This document shows, piece by piece, positions 11,761 to 23,154 of a DNA stretch of 64,000 nt. Each line of letters opens with the position of its first letter. Positions within the stretch are counted from its first letter, which is position 1. Position numbers and translations under genes: made by a program. This stretch comes from Bretschneidera sinensis (Eukaryota; Streptophyta; Magnoliopsida; Brassicales; Akaniaceae). The DNA lies in NCBI GenBank assembly GCA_023935145.1, contig CM043697.1, positions 45,828,001 through 45,892,000 on the forward strand, in the 5' to 3' direction. Below the pieces are notes generated by a model, which saw only the letters and a list, made by a program, of their open reading frames with translations, made no database searches and was not told the origin of the DNA.

Positions 11761-12543
11761 GTGTTCTAGATAGGTTCAACATGTAGTATTTTAAACATAG
11801 GAATGCTGACATTCTCAAAAGTGATAAACTGAGATTACAGTGTCCTAAAAATGATATTGAGAAGGAAGCTATAAAGAAAGTTCTTTATGTTTGTGCAATT
11901 GGGAGCATTATGTTTACACAAATCTGTACTAGATCGGATATTGTTTTTGTAGTTGGACTTCTAGCAGGTACCAATCAGACCTTGGTCATAATCATTGGGT
12001 GGCTGCCAAGAAGGTATTAAGGTACTTGAAGAGGACAAAAGACTATATGCTGATTTACAAAAGGGTTCACAATCTTGAGCTGGTGGGTTATACGGATTCT
12101 AACTTTGCTAATTGTCAGAATGACAAGAAGTCTACATATGGTTAGTTTTTATAATGGCAGGTGGGGTTGTGTCTTGGAAAAGTGTTAAGCATACAATAAT
12201 TAATTTTTCTAGCATGCGGGTAGAGTTTATAGCATACTATGGAACAACTACTTGGGCAGTTTGGCTAAATAACCTTACTACAGAGTTATCAGTTGTTGAC
12301 TCTATTGCGAGTCCCATCCAGTTGTATTGTGATAACAATCCAGCTGTGTTGTTCTCTAAGAACAACAAAGGTATCACAGGGTCCAAGCATATGGAGGTAA
12401 AATACTTGACAGTTAAAGAATTGGTAAAAAATGGTGACATCATAATGGAATATATTGGTATATATTATATGGTTGTTGGTCCATTGACTAAAGGCCTCCA
12501 CCCTTGTGTTTTTAAGAAGCATGTTGATAGTATAGGTTTATGA
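11761..12543 (+). pseudogene. Copia B RNase H
   Basis: The open frame 12154-12543 covers the second half of the RNase H domain: SWKSVKHTIINFSSMRVEF (with the catalytic ExE position present as VEF), QLYCDNNPAVLFSKNN (catalytic CDN), KHMEVKYLTVKELV and GPLTKGLHPCVFKKHVDSIGL at the C-terminus. The first half (GGYTDSNFANC-like, near 12085-12115) is separated by a stop near 12144. This is the best preserved domain of the element. Confidence 0.82.
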
Positions 12544-13232
12544 GTATCTTTTGATGCACTTAGTAAGTGGGATACATAATTGTGCTCTATTTGTGTAATT
12601 AAACTTTTCATCTATTTATGCATATTTTGGTGATGTATTGGATATTATGTTGACAATGATCATTGTATACAAATTCAGCTATATACAGTTTATCATTTAG
12701 TTTAGATATTATTGTTGTATTTAGCATATTGATACTTAATATGTTCGAATTGTCATATGCATATATCCGTTGAAAGTCTTAAAATGTATGTCAATCTTAA
12801 GCAAAGGTTAGGGCATTCAATTTGTGGCCTAAAGTGTATGTCTTGTGCCACATAAAGTATATCTTGATATGTTAAAATTGACGATAAACCATACAGGTTT
12901 TGTCGAAAACCGTAATGGACAAGGTAACAAAATATAAAGACTACTTTGTAGATGTTGTTTGTTTGCTTCACTGCCATATTGGATCCATGTCATTGGAATT
13001 TGTTGACTCTTGTGACCATGGAAAGTCTTGTGTTGCTCCAAAGATGCAGTTACCACTATGATTTGGTGTTAAGTACTCAATTGGACGGGATTGACACTAA
13101 GAGTAGTCTCTAGATCAATGTTTTAAAATGTGAACACAAAATTTTATAGTTATCTTGGCACGAGAGTTGTTTTTAAAAGATAAAATCTATTTTTAAAAAC
13201 TAAACACAGTTAATGTCACCCAAGTGGGAGAA
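12544..13232 (+). other. 3' untranslated region and polypurine tract of copia B
   Basis: No coding sequence follows the RNase H stop. The reverse-strand frames here are short and match no family I know. The stretch ends with CAAGTGGGAGAA immediately before the 3' LTR, a standard copia polypurine tract. Confidence 0.7.
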
Positions 13233-13959
13233 TGTTAGCATTATTCTATATGGTGGACTTACATTAATTGTGGCTTATTGGGTCTTGTCATAAAACGAGC
13301 TAAGTGTAGGTCTATTAATTAAGACATAAAGGGAGCCTAATAGAGCAATCCATTTACAGTGGCCCTAATACACTGCGCCATCTTCTCTACATATTGGGTA
13401 AAGGCTTAACTTATCAAGGTAATGTAGGGGAAAATTTCACAACCAATAATATAATGACACGTGGCACCCTAAAAGGGTAAAATGGTAATCTCATACTAAA
13501 ATCCTAATCTTACTAGGACACTCTAGCCTATGAAAACCCTAATCTTATCATAATACTCCAGTCTATGGGATATCTAGTCCTATCATAATACTCGATATTA
13601 ATTGCTTTCCTAATTAGACTATGCTCCAAGATTCTATATAAAAAGGGGGTTCTCATTGTCACAGGTACAGACAATTTACAATCACATATCTCTCTACCTT
13701 TTTTATTATCTGATTATTCTTTCAGGTCATTGACTTGGCATTGGAGAGTCCCCTTTCGACGTCAACACAAGGCTAGTGTATCAAGGAGAACAAAGAAGGG
13801 AAGTACCTAGTGCTTTGCTAAAGATTATTCCTTGTGATTGATTGAAGATTTCGTTGTGCCATTAAACTATGGACCCTAAGTAAAGTATGTGTTATTTTTA
13901 TCTATTTAATATTAGGTGTTCTCTGCTTTGGGACTAAGGATCTTAAATGAAATCCTACA
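13233..13959 (+). repeat. 3' LTR of copia B with a nested insertion
   Basis: It starts TGTTAGCATTATTC and ends ATCCTACA, like the 5' LTR. It carries a 348-bp insertion (13420-13767) absent from the 5' copy. The flank after its end, TGCTC, nearly equals the TGCCC before the 5' LTR. Confidence 0.88.
13420..13767 (+). mobile_element. LTR-like insertion inside the 3' LTR of copia B
   Basis: Comparison with the 5' LTR (joined ...CAAGGCTAGTG...) shows a 348-bp insertion bounded by CAAGG on both sides (13415-13419 and 13768-13772). It has a TATA box TATATAAAAA near 13635, pyrimidine-rich sequence downstream, and a 3' end CGACGTCAACA. These are features of a small gypsy-type solo LTR, possibly starting TGTAGGGG at 13423. 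The exact left border is uncertain by three bases. Confidence 0.7.
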
Positions 13960-14213
13960 TGCTCCACTCATGGGTTCCACCTCATTATTGTGAGTACAGT
14001 CTATGGTGAGAATTCCTTGCATAATGATTTTTCTTTTTAAACGGTTAATGTTTGGAAATTCTTACATATTCCTAGAGTATATCCAATCTAAACTCCAAGT
14101 CGGTGAGATCATGGTCATCCACGACTCTCTAATCCCTGTCATGATGACGAATGATCATGATTTCGAGAGTACGAGTCACTGCTCCCAAGTTTTCATGGTG
14201 CTGAAGAATTAAG
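13960..14213. other. Flank without recognised features
   Basis: A single-copy-looking stretch after the copia B target duplication. A 69-codon open frame (14003-14212) has no family signature I recognise, and its composition gives no support for coding. Confidence 0.4.
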
Positions 14214-14385
14214 GTTTTTTTTTGGGTGAAAGCAAAGAATTTATTTACCCAATTTGTTTTTTTGCACAGAGCCAAAATAATTGAAGTACGAAGCAGGAAG
14301 CATGCTGCTACAGCCTAAAAAAAACACTAAGAAATGAAAAACTAAACAGCAAAGCTGCAATAAAGGATTATAAGTTTTTTTACAT
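14214..14385 (-). mobile_element. Possible 5'-truncated LINE 3' tail
   Basis: Read on the minus strand, the segment runs GGCTGTAGCAGCATGC, then TTGGCTCTGTGCAAAAAAA, then AATTCTTTGCTTTCACCC, followed by a run of nine A. This looks like the 3' untranslated end and poly-A tail of a plant L1-type LINE. No reverse transcriptase is present, and no clean target duplication was found. The call rests on resemblance to plant L1 tails and is weak. Confidence 0.35.
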
Positions 14386-15033
14386 CTTTTCAGTTTCGTC
14401 CTTTTCTTCACACATGTTATTAAAAAGGGGATATGATTTTTTTTCCTTTAAATTGTCCACTCCTTTTATCAAAGAGCATTAGCCCATTTGAAATTAGAAA
14501 AAGAGGGCAGTTTCTTGGACAATTGCAATCAGTCATTTGAAAATTAAGAATAATATAATGGTTTGACTTTACAACTGAAAAAGTAGTAATTATAAAATTT
14601 TTAAAAAAATTGAATATGTTCGAAAATAATTATTTACGAGCTTTAATTTTTCTTTTGATATAAAAAATAAAAATATATATACATCCGACCTGCCGGATTC
14701 CAACCAGCGACCTAAGGATAGTGTGATGGAACCCACACTAGTCATCCGCTCTATTTATCATTTATGTTCTTTGATGCAGAGATGACAACTGACAAGGAAA
14801 AAAATCCACTAACATAAAACTTCCTCTGCTTCCCACTTTTGTCATGGTCATACATATTCTATCCGCTTTAATGCATCAATAGAAACGCACTACGATCATG
14901 CCTCCTTTTTCTCCTAGGCTTGAAATTAACATACGTAGCATACTTCACAAAAGTAAAATCCAGCTACTGTTATGTTCAGGATAGAATTATCCAAAAAAAA
15001 AAATTATACTTTGTCGGTGAGCATTAAAGTAGA
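14386..15033. other. Non-coding AT-rich DNA
   Basis: Apart from the tRNA-Tyr relic at 14684-14754, nothing recognisable is present. There are several A/T homopolymer runs and no sustained reading frame. Confidence 0.5.
14684..14754 (-). pseudogene. tRNA-Tyr pseudogene with intron relic
   Basis: The + strand reads TCCGACCTGCCGGATT, then one mutated base, then AACCAGCGACCTAAGGAT. This is the reverse complement of the 3' half of plant tRNA-Tyr (acceptor stem, T arm and variable region). A short AGTGTGATGGAACC-type insert follows at the place of the usual tRNA-Tyr intron, and then CCGCTCTA, the anticodon-stem and D-arm side. The D arm and the 5' acceptor strand are not recognisable, and the B-box GGTTCGA is mutated to GGTTGGA, so the gene is dead. 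Confidence 0.7.
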
Positions 15034-15223
15034 CTCGAGTTGAGTCGAGTCAAACTCAAATACTAAGATGTTAGAGTTTGATTTAACTTAAAATTAACAG
15101 GTTTGAGTTCGAACTCGAGTGTGAATCAAACTTAAACATTGGGTTCGAACTCGGCTCGATTCAAACTCGATAACAAACGACTCTATTCGAGCTCAAGTTT
15201 GAACACAGATAAAAAAATAGCAT
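15034..15223. repeat. TCGAGTT-rich dispersed repeat, left part
   Basis: Dense overlapping words GAGTCGAGT, TCGAACTCG, GTTCGAACTC and ATTCGAGCTC alternate in both orientations. Similar words resume after the solo LTR at about 15710-15800 (CTTCGAGTCGAACC, GAGTTCGGTTTAATAAG), so the LTR at 15224-15554 appears to split one repeat. This TCGA-rich motif style is common in plant dispersed repeats; I cannot name the family. Confidence 0.5.
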
Positions 15224-15554
15224 TGATATGTCTAAATATATACTAACCAATTAAAAGTTGACATGTAAACATGTGACATCACTTCAAAGTACAATGATGA
15301 CTTCACAGACTTCCTACGAGCATAGGATAGGCTCTTAGGAACTTATATAAAGGGGATAAATGGTGAGCTCTCGCATCCACATGGTAGACCTCTTTCCATA
15401 TCTCTCTAGCTCTCTAAATTTTTTTAGCTTGAAGAATACTGATTTGAGCGTTAGATAGTTCATTGGAGACCCAAACTCCAGGAAATTGTCTACTTTACGT
15501 ATTTACATGTGTGTAGGATTTGTAGGCTCGCTTGATAGATTTTCGGCATCAACA
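15224..15554 (+). mobile_element. Small solo LTR (331 bp)
   Basis: It begins TGATATG, ends TTTTCGGCATCAACA, and is flanked by a perfect 5-bp duplication AGCAT (15219-15223 and 15555-15559). A TATA box TATATAA lies at 15344-15350. The 3' end closely resembles the end of the Tat-type LTR at 18973 (TTTTCGGTATCAACA), so a gypsy Tat-group origin is likely. No internal domain remains. Confidence 0.88.
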
Positions 15555-15800
15555 AGCATAAACTTATACATTTTTCCCAAAAACTTAATTAGTAATTCTC
15601 TTAAGTTTCACTAGTAACGCGAAGAAACTCTGTTATAACACAAATGAATTAAAAAAAAAAAATTTACCCTTGTGCGACATTTTCTCGTTAATAATTAACG
15701 GTTTGAAAAAACTTCGAGTCGAACCTTAATAATTTGAGTTCGGTTTAATAAGCCAGTCGAACCTAATTTTCAAGTTGGAATTCTACTCAATAAGCTGAAA

Positions 15801-18414
15801 CTTAATAATTTACGCTTATGTGACGTTTTCTCTTTAGTTAATGATCTGAAATGCCTCTTTCGATCTATGTCTGTTACTACTGTTTACTTATCTTTATCCT
15901 TTTTATCATTTTTAGGTTGGTTTAAGGATAAAGTAAAATGATAATTTTTCATCTAAAGGATAGTTGGACTACGGAATTAAAGCTTGATTAGCCTGCCTGA
16001 TATTCCAAGAACTAGGGTCCTAATCATTTAGTTGTAAATGACCCTTAACGTGTCAATGCACTCATCAACAATTCATTGTCAAATTCTATCATGGGTGACG
16101 GCACACCTTCGCATTTGAGAAATATGGGATCTAGTAATTGACCATATAACGACTGGTTTCCAATATATGTGAAACTGCTTCTGAAGTCGGCCAAAATTAA
16201 ATGACTGATTCAAATATTCTGGTAGCTAGCTACTTCTTGATACAACACTTGTATGGGCAAAAATTTGGATCCTATCACTTTGCCTTTGTTAATTATACCT
16301 TTTGGATTATTTGAGTTGTAATATCTTCTTGGATGTAATCTTCTTCAATCATTGAATCGCGTACGGCGCATTTGATCATAAAATAAATTAATCATTTTGA
16401 CATTGACAATATGATCCGGTTTTAAGAAAGTAATGTCCATCAGATAAAAGAGAAGATATTACTGTAGTTTTTTTTTATTTTAAAATTTCTAGAAGACAGC
16501 AAAAGATAATTAAAAAAATAGGTGAGTTTTATTTCTTTTAAAAGTAAATGAGGTGGAATATTTATAGCCATAGATTGAGTTTTTTGTGACAGCACTTAAT
16601 TTCATCGTCAATAGTAGCAAACTAGATATGATCTTAAATAGAGAGGATCTTTATCCCGCGTCACAAATAGTGGGAAGTTCTTTTAGTTTTTTTTGAAGCA
16701 TCCAGTGAAACAATTTAAATCGATTGAGTTTTATGAAAGTTAATTTTTTATAAGTCCATTTGACAATAATACCTTTTTTAAATTTTGAATTTATTTTTGA
16801 ATTTATATTATATTATATTTTTGTTTATGAATATATTAATATAATATATTTATTACTATTTTCTTAAATTTAATTGAATTTTTTTAAAAAAAAAATTGTT
16901 AACGAGGAATCATCACATTGATTCATGAAGAATTTCGTTTTAAATAAAGATGGAGACAGAGGGCAAAAAAAAATTCATATCTTATGAACGAGTTAGGAAG
17001 ATACTCCTGATCCTAAACCCATCCTATTATCATGTTTTAATACAAGTTTCAAGTTGATTGTCAAGGACAAGAAAATTCATATAGATCGATAAAATTGAAC
17101 ACAAGATAGATCAAATGATAAAAAAATTATTAGAATGAAAACAAGTCACATAAAAAGAATAACTCGATGTTATCTCATTAAAACGATGGTTAAGCGTAAT
17201 TGTTCACGTTTTAAGAGTATTTTTCACTTGACAATTAAAAGGGACGAGAGCAAATTAAAAGTGTTACATTCCGTTTGGAATAAATGAATATTTTATAGTT
17301 TTTTTTAAAATTTATTTTTAATTTTATAATTGTCCGAAAAAAAAATTATGAAATTCGTTTTGAAATAAATTTATTAAAAAATTGAGTTGATTTATTACAA
17401 ATTCTTTTAAAATTAATAAAATTTATAAATAAATTCTACAAAATACAATTACTATTGAGATTTCAAGAAAGACAGCAAGTCCTTCTACTGATCCCAATAT
17501 GAATAAGCCCCTGCTTGTGATGAAACGGTACAATCAAACGCACACAGAATTTTAAGAGCTCTTTTTAGCTTGGCATGCATGTTCTAAGTATCTAATCAAC
17601 TGCTTGCACTATCATTACATTCAATCAAACATGACAAATATGAACAAGTGAACGACTTTCAAGTCCACTCATTTCACGTCTGAGAAGGTAAAAGATCACG
17701 CGAATTGAACTTTTTTAAAAGATAAACTTTAAAAAAATCAATCCTTCCGTATTATTATTCGATTTTAATAAAATTATTATTTGATTTTTATAAAATTATT
17801 AATAAAATTTAAAAATATATATGTTTTAGTGTTTGTGCGCATGTATCAACTGTCATATAAAAGAAAAAGTAGATTTCAATTCAATCTTTAAACGGTATGA
17901 TTATTTATTTTTTGTCATATGAGTACAATTCGTTCGAATCACCGTCCCATCAATTCACATAAATTCAAGGCCGCCCATGCTTCGCATTCCGTATGGTGTA
18001 ATATCAAATTATTTGTGTCTTAATGGGAAGGTAAACTGCTGTCAAAAATGGCACCACGCAATTGTGGGCAATATTGGGTGGGTGGCTTTTCCGTGACTTT
18101 TGGCGTATGAAAACTTTGATCGAAACCTATCGAGTAATGATTGATAACATTGATACCATTAACAAAAACAAAACAAAAAAACTCTTGAAGTCATATCACA
18201 TGACAGAAACATTGTGTTTTACTTCTTTTTTCTTTATTTTTGGATAGAACAAACAACCTGATATTAAATTGATTCTATTATTGACGAGACAGATCGTTGT
18301 CAGTGACTCTGCACATTGCGCCATTAAACATGACAAGTTATCCATTAACTAATCTTCGATAATGATTAGAGGTAAGATTTTATTTTTTTATCCGTTATCC
18401 GTTAAAATATATAT
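15801..18414. other. Non-coding AT-rich intergenic DNA
   Basis: About 2.6 kb with many A/T runs (for example 16770-16890 and 17280-17440). No domain-bearing reading frame, RNA gene or element terminus could be identified. The 61-codon frame at 18062-18247 has no recognisable motif. Confidence 0.5.
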
Positions 18415-18973
18415 TGATGCAGTTAATAAAATCGTTTTCTAGTAATCTGATGACACGTGAAGCGACACTCTACCTATAACCAAACGACGCATGACCACGT
18501 CTATAAGTCACCTTCCAATAGCTTGTTTACACACAAAACAATTCTCCTCCAACGACTGGGCGACACATAGACGAGCAGTTGACATAATCGTTGTCACTCG
18601 CGGACTACCCATATAGAAATGTAAGCATAATTGTAGGGATTGAGCTGCCTCTAAACACGCGACAAGTCATTTTCGCCAGAAAAACGTGATCTCAGGGATC
18701 GCGTCATCCCGGACACGTGGCTAACTTACCTCCAGAACGCTATAAAAGGCCCAAGGTATGTAAACTCACTATCATCTCTAATCTTAAGCTCATTGCTAAA
18801 ACACTTGTATCCCAACTCCATCTTCTCAGCATATTGTCCTAACAAAGGCATCAGAGAGTATTCGGAGGCACCACCTCTCTCTCCTCTGGTGACTATTTAG
18901 TTTACCTCTCATTATTTGTACAAGACATCGGACGTGGAACCTCCAGCTCAGCAGCAGGTTTTCGGTATCAACA
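18415..18973 (+). repeat. 5' LTR of the Tat-type element
   Basis: It starts TGATGCAG and ends CGGTATCAACA. It contains the promoter TATA box TATAAAAG at 18741-18748 with a typical GC-rich upstream region, and a matching copy lies at 33645-34203. The primer binding site begins four bases after its end. Confidence 0.92.
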
Positions 18974-18976
18974 GAT

Positions 18977-18992
18977 TGGCGCCGTCCGTGGG
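18977..18992 (+). other. Primer binding site of the Tat-type element
   Basis: TGGCGCCGTCCGTGGG follows the 5' LTR. TGGCGCCGT at this place is typical of plant Tat/Athila gypsy elements, which prime from tRNAs other than initiator Met. Which tRNA it is cannot be settled from this degraded copy. Confidence 0.85.
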
Positions 18993-19052
18993 AAAAACAA
19001 ATCTCTCGCTAAACAGTAAAAGTGAAGAAGCCTAAAGAACTCATCTGTTGTC

Positions 19053-20580
19053 ATGCCACCTAGAAATGCCGCCAAAAATACTAGCAAGGGAGTCGCCGGG
19101 GCCAGCTCCGCACCCATACAAAGTTGAACCCCTAGCCAACAGTCCGGTTCAAGGTTCCTCGTGATATCCGAACGCATGACCCTTGCTTCGTACCGACGGG
19201 CTCTCCTAAGAGAACAACGCCCTCGTCACTCAGGGATGGATTACTCTGACCTCAGAGGGGTGGCCGCGGAGCATCCCATTATTCCGATAACTCAAGCCCA
19301 GTTCCAAGAGCTCTTTTGGTTGGTAACTGACCTGGCCACTGAGGTCTGAAAAGGAAGCCGACAACCCTCACCTCAGCCTTCTCACCACACTCCTAGGTAA
19401 ACTGGCATTTCCAGTGATGAACTCCCTATCGACAGTTGTTCTACCGTCGAGCCTTCACCACCCAATGCCAATCGGTCTATAGGAAGTTCCTCTTCCAAAA
19501 GCAACCTTAACTTAGACAAGTGGATCGAAGAGATGGAGGAAAAAATCAACGAAGCCTTTAAGTAACGAAGTCACAGCATCCTGGATGAACTCAATGTCCA
19601 GGACCCTCCATTCACGCAGGAGGTCCTCGAGGCCCTTCTCCCGTCGAGTTTTAGAATGCTGCAAATCAAACCCTATGACGGTTCGGCGGATCCCCTAGAC
19701 CACCTACAACACTATAAGACGACCATGACGTTGCACCGACATTTCGATCCAGTCATGTGCTGAGCTTTTCCCCTGACACTTGAGAAAGTTACCGGTACGT
19801 GGTATTCACACTTGAAGCTAGGAAGCATTAGCACTTTCAGAGAACTCTGCTACGCATTTGCTTCCCATTTTCTCAGTAGCAAGGGACCTAAAAAGACTTC
19901 GAAAAGCCTATTTAACATCATCCAACACCGAGAGGAAAGGCTTCGGGCCTACATATCAAGGTTCAATACCACCGTTTGTGAGATCCCTGATCTTGATCCC
20001 AACATTCAGATGCTGGCATTCAATTCCAAGCTTACCAGGTGGCCACCTAAGGACATGAACGAGGTCTTGGCCTGAGCCGAGAAGTACATGCTAGCAGAAA
20101 ACGACCAAGCTTTTCGGAGAGAAATGAAAGAGGAGACGGAGAAAAATAGAAATGATGTCGACCCTCACAGTAGGGCAGTTAAAAGACCCCACCGTGAGGG
20201 TAGGTACAACTCCCGCGCCCGCTTTGAGAGTTTCACCCCTCTCAACGCATCCAGGACCAAGGTCCTGATGCAACTCCATGACAGGTCAATCCTTCAGTAG
20301 TCCCCGAGACTGTAGCATCTCAACGGAGACCAGGGCAAGTGGTGCCAGTTCTATAAGAACCATAGGCACGACACCAAAGAGTGCCACGCCCGAAAGCAAC
20401 AGATTGAGGCCTTCATCAATCGAGGGCACCTGAATGATTTTACTGGATCGCGACAAAGGATAGCGCCTGACCGACACAGGAGAAGCCCCAAGTGTCTCTC
20501 TCGTTCAGACCAAGAACTTTAAAACCTTCAAAAAAGTCCTAGGCCCAATCGAGAAAAGCCTAGTCGAAGGGACTAAGAAG
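19053..20580 (+). pseudogene. Tat element gag remnant
   Basis: The first ATG after the primer site (19053) starts MPPRNAAKNTSKG. Reading through stops gives a long gag: PLDHLQHYKTTMTLH near 19695-19740, then AFPLTLEKVTGTWYSHLKLG, STFRELCYAFASHFLSSKGP, LFNIIQHREERLRAYISRFN (about 19905-19970), and FNSKLTRWPPKDMNEVL. The C-terminal block WCQFYKNHRHDTKECHARK near 20341-20400 is the CHHC-like zinc knuckle of Tat gag, followed by QIEAFINRGHL. Stops at 19126, 19347, 19561, 19760 and 20073 among others kill it. Confidence 0.85.
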
Positions 20581-20739
20581 TCTCGGCCACCAAAGTTATC
20601 AAGACAATCTGTGGATGCCCCATTGACGGGGGTAACTCAGGACAAAATGATAAAGCATATGCCAGATTAGTGGCCTTTGTCAACGGCCCATATAAATGAA
20701 TGAAGACAAGCCTAGTGATCTCCTTCACGAACGGCGATT

Positions 20740-21239
20740 TAGATAGGGTACAAACCCCACATGATGATGTCGTGGTGGTCTCCCTCCTTGTGGCTAACCA
20801 CAAGGTTAGGTGCATCTTGGTAGACAACGGGAGCTCGATAAACATATTGTTCTACGACGCTTTCTAACGGTGCAGTTGAAAGATAACCAAGTGGAACCAA
20901 CCTCTACCCCGTTGTATGGTTTCATAAGGACCCCAATGTTTGTCAAGGGTAGCATAGTCCTCCTTGTCACTGTAGGGGCTCCGTCAACAGCTACTGTGCA
21001 AATTGCCTTCCTAGTAATCAAGCAGCCGTCATCCTACAATATGATCATCAGTAGACTTACCCTTAACAAACTAAAAGCGGTTGTCTACACCTACCATTTG
21101 AAGATGAAGTTCCTCACCGACGACGAGGTAGGCGAAGTCAATGGAAACCAACAGATCTCTCAATCCTACTATCTGAGTGTCGTAAGGGAATAGAAAAGGA
21201 CAGCTTACCCCTCGAAGTAGAAGACTCCAGGAACAAAGT
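20740..21239 (+). pseudogene. Tat element aspartic protease remnant, cut by the Del insertion
   Basis: The protease catalytic region reads VRCILVDNGSSINILFYDAF near 20808-20868. Tat elements normally have LVDxGSSADILF at this point, so the catalytic Asp is kept. The flap region follows: FLVIKQPSSYNMIISRLTLN near 21008-21066, then VVYTYHLKMKFLTDDEVGEV. The reading is broken off at 21244, where the Del/Tekay element inserted. It resumes at 26296. Confidence 0.82.
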
Positions 21240-21244
21240 AAAAA

Positions 21245-23063
21245 TGTAATACTTATATTCGTAAAGTAAAGGTTTATTATTATTTGAATAAAAAAATTAT
21301 TAAAAAACAAAAACCAAAATGTGGTAGTAGGTGGCAACACCTACTACCAAGTTAAATTTGGAGCCTACATATGCTTCACTTAGCATTTTCACTTTACTTT
21401 AATTTTTCTTACTAAATCTTTGGTTTTCTCCTTTCCTCAGTTCAAACTACTCATTTTCTCTAAACACTTGGGGACCAAAAGAAAGGTTGAAAGAGCAAAA
21501 TTTTGAAAAGGTTTACGGGAGAATTTTATAGAGAATCACGGTAAGTGCTAAGAAAAACAGAAGGTAATAACATGAAGTTTATTTTTGAAATTTAGCATAC
21601 ATGAAATTTCTCGGAATTCAAAGTGGGAATTTTCAAAGGGTGTAAATTATGGAAGAATTTAAGAAATAATTAGAATTTTTAATATAAATATTATATCAAG
21701 TGTTGACGGTCAGCAATCGGGTGAAATTTCTGAGAGGAGCAGGACAAGCAAGAAGGTGATCCACGAGTAGCTCTAAGTGCTACATGTGAGTTAGATTTAC
21801 TTTAAGTAATCTAAATAAAAATGAAATATCTAGTGATAATATTAAAATAAATTATTAGCTTAGGCTTTGGTGGTAGATGAAAAATTGATTGACAGAAATT
21901 TTGGACATGTAGAAAATTATTATATGAGAAATAATATTTTTGGAATAATAAGTTGATTTAATAATAAAAGCGATAAATGAAATTATTGATGAGCTATGGT
22001 TGATGTTTTGATACGAATTATGAGGAGATGAAATTCAATGGATCTTGATAAGCTATGATGGATGATTTGATGTTATTTATGATGAGAAGAATTTAGTGGA
22101 ATTTTTAAATAATAATTTGAGAATAATCAGGATAACCAATTTAATATTTGAATTCATGTTGTTTTTATATTATTGTTTATATGCATATCTCATATCATTG
22201 TTTATATAGATGTGTATAAAATGAAAGAACCAGGAGGGGGCTGGTCTAATTGAAAAACTGTGATAGCCGGTATATGCTGGAAATAAAGGAAAACCGTGAC
22301 AGCCGGTATATGCTGAAAATTAGGGAAAACCGTGATAGCCGGTATATACTAGAAATAAATACCATGATAGCCGGTATATGCTGGAAATGAAAGAACCGAG
22401 AGGGGGTCTGTCTAAGATAAAAACATGTTGACATGTGGAAAGACGTTCCCTAATAATAATTCATGCATTGCATCTGTTTTGCATGTTGATTTTATTACTG
22501 AAGTGTTGTTGATATTATGCATTTATTTATAAATAAATGAGTCACACAGAGAGACACTTATAGTGAGAAAGAGACATAGAAGCATGATATGATAGAAATT
22601 ATTAAATGTTAGACTATATGCTATTATCCAGTCATATGAGATGTAAATGAATAAATATTAAAGGGCTATTTATACAAATTGAATACTTCTAGTAAATTTA
22701 ATTCACTAAGCTTATGAAGCTCATCCCTCATTGTACAATGATTTCAGGTAGCAGACAGCACAAATAGTCTGGTGGGTTAAGAGTAAGACAAAATCGTTTC
22801 TGTAAGCCACATACGTGTCAACATCCTCAGACAAATGAGAAAATGAAATAAAAAAAATTTATTTGTAAATATTCATGAATTTTACGTTGTATATAATGTT
22901 TAAATCAAGATCTGAATGATGTATATCCCCTGTTGAGGGTTGAGGATTGATGTAAAAATTTCTATTGGTGTTTTTTTTATTGTTGCATATATGTGTCGTG
23001 CTGAGATTTTCAAAATATGATGACACTGTCTCGGGGGTGGCCAACCCGAGATGGGTTGTTACA
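21245..23063 (+). repeat. 5' LTR of the Del/Tekay element
   Basis: 1819 bp, starting TGTAATACTTATATTCG and ending GATGGGTTGTTACA. It is homologous along most of its length to the solo LTR at 5117-7099. The primer binding region CGGTATCAGAGCA (23069 on) follows, a one-base variant of the initiator-Met site. Confidence 0.9.
22255..22400 (+). repeat. Short tandem repeat within the Del LTR
   Basis: Four copies of a unit of about 36-42 bp built on GTGATAGCCGGTATATGCTG followed by GAAATAAAG and AAAACC. Only about two such units are present at the homologous place of the solo LTR (6275-6350), so copy number varies between family members. Confidence 0.8.
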
Positions 23064-23154
23064 ATTTCGGTATCAGAGCATTAGGTTTTATGATTCTGTA
23101 GATTTCATAAAAAGTAAGAAAGTGGAAGATTAAAATAAATTATATTTTAATAGT

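Larger units (their letters stand above)
4875..13959 (+). mobile_element. Degenerate Ty1/copia retrotransposon B with both LTRs
   Basis: Two related LTRs begin TGTTAGCATTATTC and end CCTACA, and bracket a copia internal region with gag, integrase, RT and RNase H in that order. A tRNA-iMet-type primer binding site follows the 5' LTR and a polypurine tract AAGTGGGAGAA precedes the 3' LTR. The 5-bp flanks TGCCC (left) and TGCTC (right) differ at one base and fit an old target duplication. Every domain is broken. Confidence 0.88.

Noticed and set aside
18062..18247. Small host gene
   Set aside because: 61 codons in AT-rich DNA, no motif, no plausible promoter or splice context.
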